64,000 bases of DNA from Heloderma charlesbogerti (GCA_026122225.1 JANEZZ010001865.1:248001-312000), one strand, 5' to 3'. Numbered from the stretch's first letter, positions 35,002-46,512 are shown. Notes: a model not told the origin generated them from the letters alone. Program-made: numbers and translations.

Positions 35002-35442
35002 TTGTTGTTCAGTCGTTCAGTTGTGTCCGACTCTTCATGACCCCGTGGACCAGAGCACGCCAGGCCTTCCTGTCCTGCGCTCTCTCCCGGAGTGTGCTCA
35101 AGTCCATATTCATTGCATCGGTGATGCTATCTAGCCATCTCATCCTCTGCCGCCCCCTTCTCCTTTTGCCTTCAGTCTTTCCCAGCATCAGGGTCTTTTC
35201 CAGAGAGTTTTCTCTTCACATTAGTTGGCCAAAATATCTGAGCTTCAGCTTCAGTCTCTGTCCTTCCAATGAGCACTCAGGGTTGATTTCCTTTAGGATG
35301 GACTGATTTGACCTCCTTGCAGTCCAGGGGACTCGTAAGAGTCTTCTCCAGCACCACAGTTGGAAAGCATCAATTCTTCGGCGCTCAGCCTTCCTTATAG
35401 TCCAGCTCTCACAGCCATACATTACTACTGGGAAAACCATAG
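35002..35442 (-). mobile_element. 5'-truncated BovB 3' end with 13-bp TSD
   Basis: About 441 bp of the BovB 3' terminus in antisense, starting with a short TTGTTG run. It codes in pieces for CESWTIRKAERRRIDAF, WTARRSNQSILKEI and the tail. GTCCAGAGCTGCT at 34989-35001 recurs at 35443-35455 as an exact TSD. Confidence 0.96.
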
Positions 35443-35579
35443 GTCCAGAGCTGCTACAGAGCACCAAAAGGGTCAAAATTAGCTGTTTTCAAGCTAATTT
35501 TGATCCTTTGGGTACTTCGTAGTAGCTATGGAGCACTAAGAGGGTCAAAAAGGCTTCAAGTCAGTAACTAGGTTACTAG

Positions 35580-36100
35580 TTACAATATCTTGGATCGTTT
35601 AGCTTAGAAAAAAAACGAGTAAGGCGAGACATAATACAGGTATACAGAACGATGACTTGTGTGGAGGAAGTAGATAGGCAGACATTTTTCTCCCTTTCTC
35701 ATAATACTAGAACCTGGGGTCATCCCATGAAGCTGACTGGTGGGACAGATAAGAGGAAGCACTTTTTCACACAGTCCATAGTTAAACTATGGAATTCACT
35801 TCCACAGGATGTAGTGATGCTGGCCACCAATTTGGATGGCTTTAAAAGGGGGTTAGACAAATTCATGGAGGAGAAAGCTATCAATGGCTTCTAGTCCTGA
35901 TGGCTACATGCTTGCCAGTATCAGAGACAGTATGCCTATGTACACCAGTTGCTGGGGAACATGGGTGGGAGGGTGCTGTTGCACACATGTCCTGCTTGTG
36001 GGTTTCCCGTGGGCAGCTGGTTGGCCCCTGTGCGAACAGAATGCTGGACTAAGCGGACCCTTGGTCTGATCCAGCAGGGCACTTCTTACGTTCAAGATGC
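35580..36100 (+). mobile_element. CR1-like LINE, C-terminal coding and 3' UTR
   Basis: The frame at 35652-35894 is the end of a CR1-type protein (KLTGGTDKRKHFFTQS, LWNSLPQDVV, GFKRGLDKFMEEKAINGF). A 3' UTR with TGCTGGACTAAGCGGACCC and GGTCTGATCCAGCAGGGC follows, ending CTTCTTACGTTC. Confidence 0.85.
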
Positions 36101-36269
36101 AGAGCAACAGCAACCACAGAATACTACAAAACCAGGCACAGTTGGCTGTATTAGTGCTGCATTTTATCACACATTTAAAGCAGGCCAACACCCACACATT
36201 AGTTATGTGGTAAACTGGTCATCTGTGTTCACCCACTTTTATCCACCACACCACAATGGCTCTCCCAAG

Positions 36270-36668
36270 CATCCATGAATGTAGCTGTCCCACGAAGCTT
36301 ATTGGTGGAGATTCAGGACAGATAAAAGGCAGTACTTCTTCACACAGTGCTTAGTAAAACTATGGAATTTGCTACCACAGGACGTAGTGATGGCCACCAG
36401 TTTAGATGGCTTTAAAAGGGGGTTAGATAAATATCTAGAGGAGGCTAGTAATGGCTACTAGTCCTGATGGCTATGTGCTGCCTCCAGTACCAGAGGCAGT
36501 AAGCTTATGTACACCAGTTGCTGGGGAACATGGGTGGGAGGGTGCTGTTGTGCTCATGCTCTGCTTGTGGCTTCCTGGTCGACAGCTGGTTGGCCAGTGT
36601 GTGAACAGAATGCTGGACTAGATGGACCCTTGGTCTGATCCAGCATGGCTCTTCTGATGTTCTTATGT
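36270..36668 (+). mobile_element. CR1-like LINE, second copy of the same family
   Basis: The same order as 35580, more decayed in the coding part (LWNLLPQDVV-like and FKRGLDKYLEE-like codons). It ends GGTCTGATCCAGCATGGC then CTTCTGATGTTCTTATG. It lies head-to-tail with the copy before it. Confidence 0.85.
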
Positions 36669-36945
36669 CCCTGCCTGATTTGGAGAGAGATCCTGATTGA
36701 AGGGAAACCTAGAATGGTGATTGCTTTTTTGGGGAGCCTGAAGTGTCCACTGGCTCATAGTCTATGATTATGTGGGATTTGGAAAAGACAGGATTGTTAA
36801 AGTTCAGCTTGTCCAAGGAGGCTGAGATCCAGTTATAAGGAGACAGAGGCAGATCCCCTAACTACAGGCGGAGGTAATGCAATTTGCTTCATCTCCCCCA
36901 TCTTTTAGGGAGCTCATGCTCACCAAAACCCCATTAATCTTATTA

Positions 36946-37155
36946 AGAATATGGGAAGATCCCAGCCTATCTAGGTCAGCATTTTGTTTCCCACAGTGGC
37001 CAACCGGATGCTGATGGGAAGCCCATAAGCAGGACATGAGTGCAATAGCACCCTCCCACTCATGTTCCCCAGGAACGGATATTCATAGGCATACTGCCTC
37101 TGATCCCGGAGGCGCCATATAGTTGCCATGAGTAGTAGCCATTGATGGCTTTATC
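36946..37155 (-). mobile_element. CR1-like LINE 3' end, antisense
   Basis: CCACAGTGGCCAACCGGATG, CCCATAAGCAGGACATGAG and AGTAGTAGCCATTGATGGC are the complement of the 36270-36668 copy. Confidence 0.8.
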
Positions 37156-38273
37156 CATGGCCGGCCCACTCATGAAGCGGAGTGAAGCCCCTGCCTCTGG
37201 TGGTGGAGTGGGAAGGGTGGTGAATTGCATGCTTCCCCCGCCCCTGCCAGGAGGACTTGCTGTTGCCATGGTCCCTCCCATTCCTGCCACCACCACTGTC
37301 ATGCCTCCCACCTCCTCCCTCCCTCCTGTGTCACCACCATCTGCTCTGCGGATCCTCTCAGAGTGAGCTGGCAGGTGGCCAAGCTCTCTGAAGAGTTGGC
37401 AAAAAAAGTGGCTGGCTTTTCAGAGATGGCCAGGCCCAAGTGCCTGGCTCTGAGGAATCCTTCCTTAGAGTCAGGCAGGGGGAGTCCCAGGAGATTGCCT
37501 GCAGTACGGTCAGTCTCCAGGGACACCCCTCCTCCCCAAATGCCTGAATCTAAGGAAGGTCCCTCGGAGCTGGCATTTGGGCCTGGCCGTCTCTCTGAAG
37601 AGCCACACCAGTGGCTTTTCTGCTGGCGCAGCTCTTCGAAGAGCTCACTGTCCTGCAGAGTGGATGGCGGTAGTAATGTGGGAGGGACGGAGGGAGGGCA
37701 GAAGGAGGAAGGCAGATGCATGCAGGTGGGCGAGCGGGACGGTGGACGAGGGAGACGGGGTGAGGGAATGGATGGGAGGGCAGGGGGGTTGCAGAGGGAA
37801 GGGAGAGGGGAGACAGATGCAGTGAGGGTGGGAGGAGTGGGGAGCAGTAATGGTGACCAGCAGTGCCGCGTGTGCTTCCCTGCCTCAGGCAGCAGGAGGC
37901 ACTTTTTTTTTTTTTAAGGCTGTTATCTTTTTTTCCTAGCCCCTGCGTCTGATTGGGGGGCCAAATTTCAGGAAACAAATAGCTGAGGAGAAGGTTTAAT
38001 CCCCCCCCCAGTGCACAGTGGTCCTGATCTGAATTGGGGCCATGCACATTTACTCTACAGTAAGAAAACAAGTGGTCAGCTACATAACTAACAGAATATG
38101 GAGTTTGACCTTAAACTGGTGATTGTTCCAGTTCCAACTTAGCAAACAACAACAGCTGCCCTATGGCAGATTTCTCTGCCCTTAAAATGTCTGCGGTGCC
38201 ACTTGATGATGACATCATGAGGCATCCTTTCAAGGCTGCCAAGTGAGCTTCTCTGGGACCCACCACCAACTAA
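37156..38273. other. GC-rich and purine/pyrimidine-skewed unassigned DNA
   Basis: A Pro/Cys-rich 230-aa frame (37225-37917) and its antisense counterparts are low-complexity products of skewed composition, with GGAGGG-rich runs at 37680-37850. CTGCCTCAGGCAGCAGG near 37882 may be the end of another repeat. No gene is recognised. Confidence 0.5.
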
Positions 38274-38408
38274 GGGTGCAACCCTATGCACATTTAGACA
38301 AAAAAAAAGGGGCCTACAGCTCCCAGCTTGCCCCAGCTAGCATGGCTGGCTAGGGAATGCTGGGAGCTGTAGGACGTTTTCTGTCTAAATATGCATAGGA
38401 TTGCACCC
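38274..38408. mobile_element. Harbinger-like palindromic MITE, TSD TAA
   Basis: GGGTGCAACCCTATGCACAT on the left and ATGCATAGGATTGCACCC on the right, around a palindromic core (CTCCCAGCTTGCCCC and AATGCTGGGAGCTGTAGG). TAA flanks both ends (38271-38273 and 38409-38411), as expected for PIF/Harbinger. It is 135 bp with no frame. Confidence 0.88.
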
Positions 38409-38739
38409 TAAGTCACTAATATAAATGGAAAGGACACAGGAGCAACAGCAAAGAAATGTTGGCAGCAAACACACACCATACCTTGAAAGGTAGTTGGTTT
38501 GGGTAGTTCAGGGGCATGGGGGTGAAGGTAGAAGAAATATAACTCTGGAACTTCCTTGGAGCCAGCAACCAAAGTTTTACATTCCATGGCTCCCTTGTAA
38601 GCTCTCTGCCCCCAGCCCCTCACAATGCAGGCTTCATCCTGTTGTCTTGCACTGCTTCCTGTCTACACTCTGCAGGCAGCAGAAGGGTAACAGTGTAATT
38701 CTGCACAAGAATGGGAGCTGGTGTGGCATAATGATATGT

Positions 38740-39235
38740 GCCCAATTCAAAGTGCTGGTATTAACGTTCAAAGCCCTAAATGGGTTGGGGCCAGGTTACC
38801 TCAAGGAGCATCTCCTCCTATATGTACCCAGACTGTAAGATCATCTTCAGTGGTCCTTCTCTGGGAGCCCCCGCCAAAGGAAGTGAGGCAGATGACTACT
38901 AAAAAGAGGGCCTCTTCTGCTGTGGCACCCCGGTTATGGAATGCGCTTCCGGAGAGGCCCACCTGGCGCCTACATTGCACTCTTTCCAGCACTAGGTGAA
39001 GACCTTTTTATTTTCCCAGACATTTTAGTCTTTTAGTTCTGTTGTTTTAAATCGGTTATTGTATTCTAAATCTCTGCATTGCTGCTACGTTTTATTTTGG
39101 TTTTACTTTTATGCCGTAACCTTAAACTTTTAAATTGTATATTGCATTTTATGCTGTATTTTGTGGTTTAAATTGTTGTGAACTTCCCAGAGAGCTTCAG
39201 CTATTGGGAGGTAGAGAAACGTAGTAAATAATCAT
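38740..39235 (+). mobile_element. L2-like LINE, C-terminal coding and 3' end
   Basis: The frame reads VLTFKALNGLGPGYLKEHLL, typical of the L2 C-terminus; decayed LWNALPERP-type residues follow near 38935-38960. A T-rich 3' UTR ends GAACTTCCCAGAGAGCTTC and AGTAAATAATCATAAAAA. Confidence 0.8.
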
Positions 39236-40209
39236 AAAAAAATGTGAACTAGGTAGGGCTGTGTCTAGGCAGCACTCAACATGGTGCCCACCAGTAGGTC
39301 TCCCCAGCATAGGGTTATTCTCTCTCGCCACCCCGCAGTGGATGCGCTGCTCATATCAGTGCTGGATGGTGCCCCTACACTTGGCAGACCAACACTATGA
39401 CAGCTGCTACAGGGCGTTATGTGAAATTTTAAATGGTGGCCCGTAGCTGTCTTCCCTGGACGGGCACAAGGTGGGCAGGCGTCTGCAAGCCTGAGGATGC
39501 CAGGTGCTGCCTTCTCCTAGTCCTTGACTCTTCAAGGACCCATCACTTGCAATATCTGAAGGGGAGATCCCGATGGGATTATTTAGTATTCCTGCCTCCT
39601 GTTAAAGAGGTGGTTAACAGAGAAAAGCAAAAGGCAGAACAGAATGACTGTTTACCAGTTCCACATGAACACAAAAGGCTTTAAAAAAAAGGAGACCACA
39701 CCTTTCTTTAGTGACAAAAACAACTTCACTCACACTATTTTTGCATAAAGATGCGGGTACAATGTAGGGTTTCAAAAGGAGTTTGTTCAGCCCATTTTGT
39801 GTTCTAATATACAGGCAGGGGAAAGAGAGCAAGCCATGTGCTCCCAGCAATGGAGAAGGGTCAGAGATAGAGAGAGGGAAGGGGAGGAGTAGGAAGGAGG
39901 AACCATATTGTGGGCTATAGAGATTCTAAGGCTAGCTATGCCCATGCATTAACTAATTAACTGCAACACTGCCCCCTTCCTGTAACTTGTAGACAATGTT
40001 GCAGTATACCCAACAGGTCCATTTCTGTAAGGAAGGCTGGTTGCCTTATCAGGCCATTAGTCTCTCTGCCCCAGTTGAGTTTACTTTGACTGCCGGCGGC
40101 TCTCCAAGGTCTTAGGTCCTACATTGCTTCCAGTGATCCTTTTAATTAGAGATACCAAGGAGTGGATCTGGGATATTCTCTTTACAAAGCATATACTCTA
40201 CACTGAGCT
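39236..40209. other. Unassigned sequence ending in part of a SINE
   Basis: No gene is recognised. The end (about 40185-40209) resembles an antisense tRNA-SINE head (ACAAAGCATATACTCTAC, ACTGAGCT), continued at 40874 beyond the hAT element. Confidence 0.45.
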
Positions 40210-40869
40210 AGGGGTGTACAAATTCCCAACCTGGGTCCGTTTCGTGGTCTCCGGGGGGGGGGGGGGCGATCCGTTCCGCCCCTGGAATCCTCCAGGTTTT
40301 TTTGGCTCCCCGGAACTTCGGCGCCCACCATCTCTCTCCGTAATTTGTAGTCCAATTGCTCCGTTTTACGGGAAAGTTTATGGTTCACTAAACATTTCCA
40401 TAATGGCTTCCAGGTTTTCACATGGCGGGAATCCCCCATGTAACTTCCGGTCACCTCACCTCACCTGACCTCACCTCACCTGACCTCCATGCACTTCGCG
40501 ACTCAGCCCCCCCCCAGCAGCGAAAAAAAGCCTCGAGGTTCCGGGGAAATGCCTATTTTAAAAGGGTAAAGCCGGTCGCAGCTCACGGGGATTCCCCTCC
40601 CCTAACCTCACCTGACCTCCATGGACTTCCAACTCAGCCCCAGCAAAAAAAAGCCTCGTGGTCCCAGGGGGAAATGACTATTTATTATCGGGTAAGCAGC
40701 CGTCTGCATCTGTCTTTGATTTCTGATCCGCGGATTTCTTTTCGTGGTTGTTTTCGAAAAATCGGCCGTTCGGGGGACAAAAAAAAAAATCCAGTCCGGG
40801 CATTTCGTGGGACGGATTTGGTGTAATTCGATCCCGTTTGCGTTCGTTGCGAAATTCTTTGACATCCCT
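40210..40869. mobile_element. Non-autonomous hAT-like element inserted in a SINE
   Basis: Termini are AGGGGTGTACAAA on the left and the complement of AGGGATGTCAAAGAA on the right. ACTGAGCT precedes the element (40202-40209) and recurs at 40874-40881 after four extra bases (ACTG), an 8-bp hAT-type TSD with a small irregularity. Inside, a block from CACCTGACCTCCATG through AAGCCTCG occurs twice, at about 40476-40590 and 40606-40690. Several hundred bp are GC-rich, with a poly-G run at 40252-40266. No transposase is present. Confidence 0.78.
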
Positions 40870-40881
40870 ACTGACTGAGCT

Positions 40882-41759
40882 ATGGCTCAGGTATAGCCCA
40901 CTCATGATTCCCCAGTGTGTGTGTGTGTCTGCAGTTTGTTTCTGTGGTTTCGATCCACATTTTCTCCTTCCAGAAGAATGATATTCACCGGGAAAGAAAT
41001 CATAGACAGTTGGCAAACTTGTCTTCTGCATACAGTGTGAAGCAGCCGCCGGTGCTCCGTCTCGCCTCTGATTTTAGTCTGTTGTTGCTGCTGCTGTTAA
41101 AAACGTAATCATGATAGAGGCTCTTCAAAATGCTTTCCCAGCACTTTTATTTGTTATGCTATAATGTAGCAGGTACTGTAGCTGAATATGTAGATTCGGA
41201 AATAAATTTTTCAAAGCAGCGGCTGCACTCGGGAGGTATGCGTACTAATCCCATTATCTGATAACAGGATTTGTGAGCATACCTCCCACATCCTGCATTA
41301 ATCACGCACCCCTCAGCATTGCTATGAAAAATGCAATTTCAATGCTCGTGAAGAGCTGATAGAACATATGTTCAGACTGTGGAATTAAATAAAACAAGTT
41401 TATCAAAAGTAGCAATACTGCTGAGATCATATCTTTCCTCCCTCCCACCTTTAAATGTAGCACCTCATTCACTCCAGAGCGACTGCTGAGCTACATTTAT
41501 TTTCGTCTGCTTGTCAAATATGTTATTGCTCTGCAAATAGCCTAGGTAGGGAAATGAGTTACAAGCTGATCCTACACTTCCAAACGCTTCTTGGGCTTTG
41601 AAAACTTTATATGGGACTGGGGATCACTAGAGGCACTGTATTTGGATGGCTTGCTCTTAGGCTGGGAAATAAAAATATTTAACATTTCTGCTGTGCTTTT
41701 GTACACCGTAAGAACTTCACATAGGTTATTGCAATACTCCTTACAACCTTATAAGGTGG
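40882..41759. other. Unique AT-rich sequence, possible conserved non-coding element
   Basis: Apart from a GT-rich run near 40915-40930, no repeat is recognised. Between about 41100 and 41560 the sequence is free of mobile-element signatures. It contains an inverted repeat GGGAGGTATGC (41231-41241) and GCATACCTCCC (41277-41287) and several TAAT-type motifs. Conservation cannot be judged without alignment. Confidence 0.3.
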
Positions 41760-42097
41760 TTGTTGTTGTTCAGTCGTTCAGTCGTGTCCGACTCTTCATG
41801 ACCCCATGGACCATAGCACGCCAGGCCTTCCTGTCCTGCGCTCTCTCCCGGAGCATGCTCAAGTTCATATTCATTGCATCGGTGATGCTATCTAGCCATC
41901 TCATCCCCTGCCGTCCCCTTCTTCTTTTGCCTTCAGTCTTTCCCAGCATCAGGGTCTTTTCCAGAGAGTTTTCTCTTTGCATTAGGTGGCCAAAATATTT
42001 GAGCTTCAGCTTCAGTCTCTGTCCTTCCAATGAGCACTCAGGGTTGATTTTCTTTAGGATGGACTGATTAGACCTCCTTGCAGTCCAGGGGACTCGT
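41760..42097 (-). mobile_element. 5'-truncated BovB 3' end
   Basis: About 338 bp of antisense BovB 3' end, beginning with a TTGTTGTTGTT run. The minus frame codes VPWTARRSNQSILKKI through the HGVMKSRTRLND end with few interruptions. No TSD is evident. Confidence 0.93.
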
Positions 42098-42647
42098 GAA
42101 TTTTTCTGCTGACCACTAATCTCCATGAGCATCTCTACACCAGCCCCAAATACCGCATTTAAAAGGGGGCTTTCTGCTTCTGTTTTAAATGCAGGATCAC
42201 AATGGACTCCCTTTACACATGCTTCCTTCCTCCCCCCTTTCCCCTGCCTTCTCCCCCTTATCTGAGTCTTCCAGATGTTTCATGGATCTCACTCCTCTTT
42301 TGCGGCTTTTCCTCTTTTCACGGAGGGAATTCAAGCGGAACACAATGGGGTAATTTGATAGCTCATTCTCTGCGATCTAGTTAAAAACAGAATACGGGTC
42401 ATTTAGTGCAGGAGATGCCCTGGAGGTTCACAGCGTCATCTAAAGGGTCCGCAAACGTCCGTGAGTGAGCAATCTCGACAGCCGGATAGAAGCTCCGTGT
42501 GAAGGAGCCACATGTCTGGGAAAGCTCAACTTCTCCAATTTCTGCATGCCAACTGGCAGCAAATGGCATTTAACCAGCTTCCTCAAAATATGCTGTGAAT
42601 AGCAAGTTCCTAGAAATGATGGCACAGCCAGAAGACAGAATATCCGT
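42098..42647. other. No gene recognised
   Basis: Unassigned; pyrimidine-rich around 42225-42265. Confidence 0.5.
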
Positions 42648-43196
42648 GGCCCTGTTCAGATGCACACAGTGGGTGTGTGTTTGTGTGTGCTTAGTGTAAC
42701 TACAGAGGGTGGGGGGTTAGTGAAACTGTGATGCGCACACCCATCAATGGCTGGGAACCATCCAGCATCGTGTGGTTCCTGTAACCACCCCCTCCATTGT
42801 TACTGTAACCATCCTCCAGCTGCCAATGATCTCAGTGGCCTTCGCACCGCAGAAACATGCACACTGATTGCTCCAGCTATGCAATGTCAATCACAGAGAA
42901 AGTCCATGCTGGCTAGAGCGTTGCCGGAAGTATGGGATGCTGTAGGCTGCTGTCTCTGTGGTCACTACCTAGAAACCACCAGGAGTCCATTTTAACCACC
43001 GGAGACCCCACCACATGTAACGATAAGCCACCTCAGGGCCCCTTCACTCTGCTGCAAAGGGGTACTTAGCTGGGGGGGGGTGGCTTCTGGAACCATGGTT
43101 AGCAGGTATTTCTCCCCTCCCCACAACACACTAAGCCACCGTGGTTAGTGCAAATTCCCTAACTGTCATGGCTTAGCATTACATGTGAACAGGGCC
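42648..43196. mobile_element. Non-autonomous DNA transposon with GGCCCTGTTCA termini
   Basis: The left end GGCCCTGTTCAGATG and the right end ATGTGAACAGGGCC are inverted copies about 550 bp apart. No transposase frame is present and the TSD is not clear. Confidence 0.6.
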
Positions 43197-43912
43197 AGTA
43201 TCTCCTGGAGCTAGCATTGCTGCAATCATTTTTAGTGGGCCTCTTCTTGAGCCTTTGGGCCAAACTAAGGGTCATGACAGTTAACTGCATCTTTGCATCT
43301 AAAGTGCAGGTTTTGTTGTTGATGCAAATAGCATCCACGGAGGGGCAGGGGGCTGATCATGAACAGGATCAGAGCAGGCATGGGGGAGGGGATTTAACCC
43401 TTTCCAGCCCTGCAGTGGCCCAGAGGAAAATCCCTCTTCTGAAGCCAGTATTTGTAATGGGAAGAAGTCCCCCACTGTTGCCAATGGGGGAGTTCCCTGC
43501 AAAGCTAATGCAAGCTTCAGAATAATCTTAAAAGGTTAAATTCCCTCCCCATTGCCTGCTCTGACTCTATTAACTATAATCCCCCCCACATGTGCATGCA
43601 GGCGATGCAATTTGCATTAATAAAACCTGCACTTTAGATAGAAAGAAATATTTAACCTCATGTCTAATTTGGCCAGTTGACTGATACACAGAAATGTAGC
43701 AGGTGCTAGAGCTTTTCTTACTAGCTCTCTCCATGTTAAATGGCACATGAGCCGGTCCATTTCAAAACAGAATAGAATGTGGGCATCCTAGTTAATCCTG
43801 TGTCTTGAATAACATGGACCCACAAAGCTTCAACAGATATGTCTTATTTCAGACTGCCATCTTGCCAAAGTTCAACATTTTGATCTTGTGAAAAGTTGCT
43901 TTGCTACCCTTA
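43197..43912. other. No gene recognised
   Basis: Unassigned sequence. Confidence 0.5.
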
Positions 43913-43998
43913 GGGTGCAATCCTATGCAGGTTTAGACAGAAAAAAGTCCTACAACTCCCAGCATTCCCCAGCCAGCCACGCTTATAGGATTGCACCC
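43913..43998. mobile_element. Harbinger-like MITE, 86-bp internal-deletion form
   Basis: GGGTGCAATCCTATGCAGG and TATAGGATTGCACCC are the termini, with only one core arm (CAACTCCCAGCATTCCCCAG). The flanks TTA and ATA differ at one base. Confidence 0.82.
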
Positions 43999-44236
43999 AT
44001 AGCTTAAAAGCATGTCTAGATCTGAACTTGTTGATGTCTCTCCTTGAAGGATTGAACATCTGTGTCTGTTTCATTTTCTAAAGAATCAGTGTTATTTATT
44101 CTTATGTGACGTCACAAGCATCAATAAGGTGTATTGATTTTGTTGGCAAGTGGAGCGGATCCTAGTGAAAAGTGCTTGGAGACGAAGGGTTTGGCATTGA
44201 GATGACACTAGTCAACATCTGTCCTGAGAACCCTAA

Positions 44237-44366
44237 GTCAACCTTCCCCAACCTGTTGCCCTCCAGATGTTGTTGGACTGCAACCCCTATCATCCCTCAC
44301 CATTGGCTATGCTAGCTAGGGCTGACAGTCCAACAACATCTGGAGGGCCACAGGTTGCCCACCCCT
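44237..44366. mobile_element. Palindromic hAT-like MITE (family 1)
   Basis: CCCTCCAGATGTTGTTGGAC on the left and GTCCAACAACATCTGGAGGG on the right; the right terminus ends CCCACCCCTG. It is the best-preserved family-1 copy in the window. Confidence 0.88.
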
Positions 44367-44597
44367 GCTTTAAAAGGAGAGCCAGTGTGGTGTATCGCAC
44401 AATGTCCTTTCATAGCGCCATGCAGAGGGGGCTTCTGTGCGAAAGAAAATAACAACTGCTAGAGGAACGCTACAGCCACCCACCATCTAACGGGCAACAT
44501 TGGCAAAGAAGGTGAAACGGGGTGGGTATTTTTCACCCACGCAGCCCCTCCAAATAAACCCAAATGTTCTCAGAGAACTTTCAGTCCACCATTCACC

Positions 44598-45131
44598 TGT
44601 CAGGGTGGAAACTGAGCTGATAGAACCCCAGAGCAGTTCTGATTCTGAGGAGGATCAGCAATCCGTGGGAGAGGAGCCAGCTCATCCCTCACAGGCACAG
44701 CAGCTGGCAGAGATTCCTCCTGCCAGCATTCCTGAGATAGATAGTGACCCAGGCAGTGAGAAAGTGCAGGAGGGGGGCTTGCTAGACGCTCGACGCAGAC
44801 GCAGGGAGCAACGAGCAATGGAGGGCGTGGAAAGGAGGCGTAGTGCCCGTTTGGCGCACAAGCAACGGCCGTCTCCCGTGGACCCAAGGGAAAGAGGGAG
44901 GATCTCTCTCTAGCCAGTTCAGGGTCTTCAAGTGATTCTCCTTCAAAAGGGAATCAACTGTCTACTCGGAGCATAGGCTACTCTGCTGTTCATTGCTTAG
45001 TCGCTGGTGATTAGCATCTGAAAGAGTCATTAAGTTGTAAAAGGATTAAAGCCTTGAGAAGAATCCTTTCGTCTGTGTCTTGAGTTGGCTATTGGAGTGT
45101 ACTGAAAGAGGCCACTAGGGCGCTCCTGACA
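44598..45131 (+). mobile_element. Solo LTR of a Gypsy-like retrotransposon, TSD TCACC
   Basis: The LTR starts TGTCAGGGTGG and ends CGCTCCTGACA (534 bp). TCACC at 44593-44597 and 45132-45136 is an exact 5-bp TSD, so this is a solo LTR left by recombination. GGATTAAAGCC near 45044 is a likely polyadenylation signal. Confidence 0.9.
44599..44913 (+). CDS. LTR-borne frame: acidic half then Arg-rich tail
   Basis: The frame is open from the first bases of the LTR (VRVETELIEPQ), through SSSDSEEDQQS and IPEIDSDPGSE, to DARRRRREQRA and RRSARLAHKQR, with a stop at 44911-44913. It also extends upstream of the LTR in this copy, which is fortuitous. In an intact element an upstream polyprotein frame could run straight into it, since no start is needed at the LTR edge. 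The minus-strand copy at 60252 keeps the same frame. It has no enzymatic motif. Confidence 0.55.
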   Translation, partial: VRVETELIEPQSSSDSEEDQQSVGEEPAHPSQAQQLAEIPPASIPEIDSDPGSEKVQEGGLLDARRRRREQRAMEGVERRRSARLAHKQRPSPVDPRERGRISL

Positions 45132-45211
45132 TCACCTCACACAGAGTTTCTCATAGAACTTTATGTCATAAGTTGGATCAGATGACCATGGGAAGCCACT
45201 TTTGCAGATAA

Positions 45212-45430
45212 AGAGGGCCAGTGTGGTGTAGTGGTTAGAGTGTTGGGCTGGGACTCGGGAGATCTGGGTTCTAGTTTCCACTCGGCCATGAAGCCCACTG
45301 GGTGACTCTGCGCCAGTTGCTGACTCTTAGTTTCACCTGCTTCCCAAGAGGCATCCAACTGGCCACTGTGGGAAGCAGGAAGCTGAACTAGACAGGCCTT
45401 TCATCTGACCCAGCAGGGCTCTTCTTATGA
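45212..45430 (+). mobile_element. tRNA-derived SINE with CR1-like 3' part
   Basis: The head GCCAGTGTGGTGTAGTGGTT is an A-box region and GATCTGGGTTCTAG a degenerate B box. The 3' part, GTGGGAAGCAGGAAGCTGAA to GGGCTCTTCTTATG, resembles the CR1-like 3' end at 36.6 kb. Confidence 0.82.
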
Positions 45431-46216
45431 TGGAACAGAAGGGAAACAAAAGAGATAAAATAACCCTAACAATGTGGGATTTAAGAAGCTGAATGCAGCC
45501 CACCAGACTGGTATGGTGGCCAGGGGCTTGATAAAACCTCCTGCTCTTGATCCTTCCTGTGACTGAAAAACAGAGGGGGCTATCAAAGCACCTGGCCGAT
45601 CACAACACATGGCCGGTGGACTCTGTTTGTCCTGGTGAGTCACTTGAGATGTGGAGGCTACAGGCAAGGCTCCCCCAACCTGTATGAAGCTTCTATGAGA
45701 TGACAGTCAAAACCTGTGTTTTTTTCCTACATGTAACATGGCTTCAACACTACCTATTGGGCTTTGCCAAGGAGATGAACTCTGCAGTCTTCCTCGCTGT
45801 AGCTTTCTTCTGATTTGGAGGTCAGCTTCCATACACTAAAGGTGCACTGCATATTTGCCTCCACCAAGAGGAGCTCTAAGCCCAGAGCTCAACCGTCTCA
45901 TCATCGTCTTCCTATATCTAAGTAAAAGGCAGTAGGGTTGTGGGAGGGGTGAGGAGCAGAGGCAGCACTCTCTTTTATTTTCAGATGATGACATAAATAG
46001 AATTAATGAGTTGTTTGTGAGTGCAAGTAATTTTGCATACTATTTTTTTGGACAAGGGCTTGCCGTGTGGCAATGAAGAATGCACGGGCGCTTAAAGGCA
46101 AAGGAAAGATGTACAAGCAAATTTAACTTGGAATCTTAATAGCTCTGGCACTAAACAGAGCCTATTTTCAGAATTCTCCTTGCTGCACTTGGCCAAAAAT
46201 GAATCACAACCCGTAA

Positions 46217-46264
46217 CTAGGAAGGAAGGAAGGAAGGAAGGAAGGAAGGAAGGAAGGAAGGAAG
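46217..46264 (+). repeat. (GGAA)n microsatellite
   Basis: About 12 GGAA units. Open frames across it are low-complexity products. Confidence 0.95.
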
Positions 46265-46288
46265 ACAGGCTCAAAGTTGTACTGTATA

Positions 46289-46408
46289 GTAGCATTCTCC
46301 AATGTGGTGCCCACCAAATGTATTGGACTGTAACTCCCATTATCCCCACCCAGCATAGTGGAAGTTGCAGTGTAAAACATCTGGAGGGCATCAGTTTAGG
46401 GAAGGATG
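46289..46408. mobile_element. Palindromic hAT-like MITE (family 1), diverged
   Basis: TATTGGACTGTAACTCCCAT and AAAACATCTGGAGGGC, with an AGCATAGTGG centre. Confidence 0.7.
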
Positions 46409-46465
46409 CTATAAAGATATTATTTTGGCAAGAACATTTTCACACACATTGTCTTCTAACTTATT

Positions 46466-46468
<3 letters not shown>

Positions 46469-46512
<44 letters not shown>

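Noticed and set aside
37225..37917. 230-aa plus-strand frame and long antisense frames
   Set aside because: Produced by purine/pyrimidine-skewed GC-rich DNA; open in several frames on both strands, so not coding evidence.
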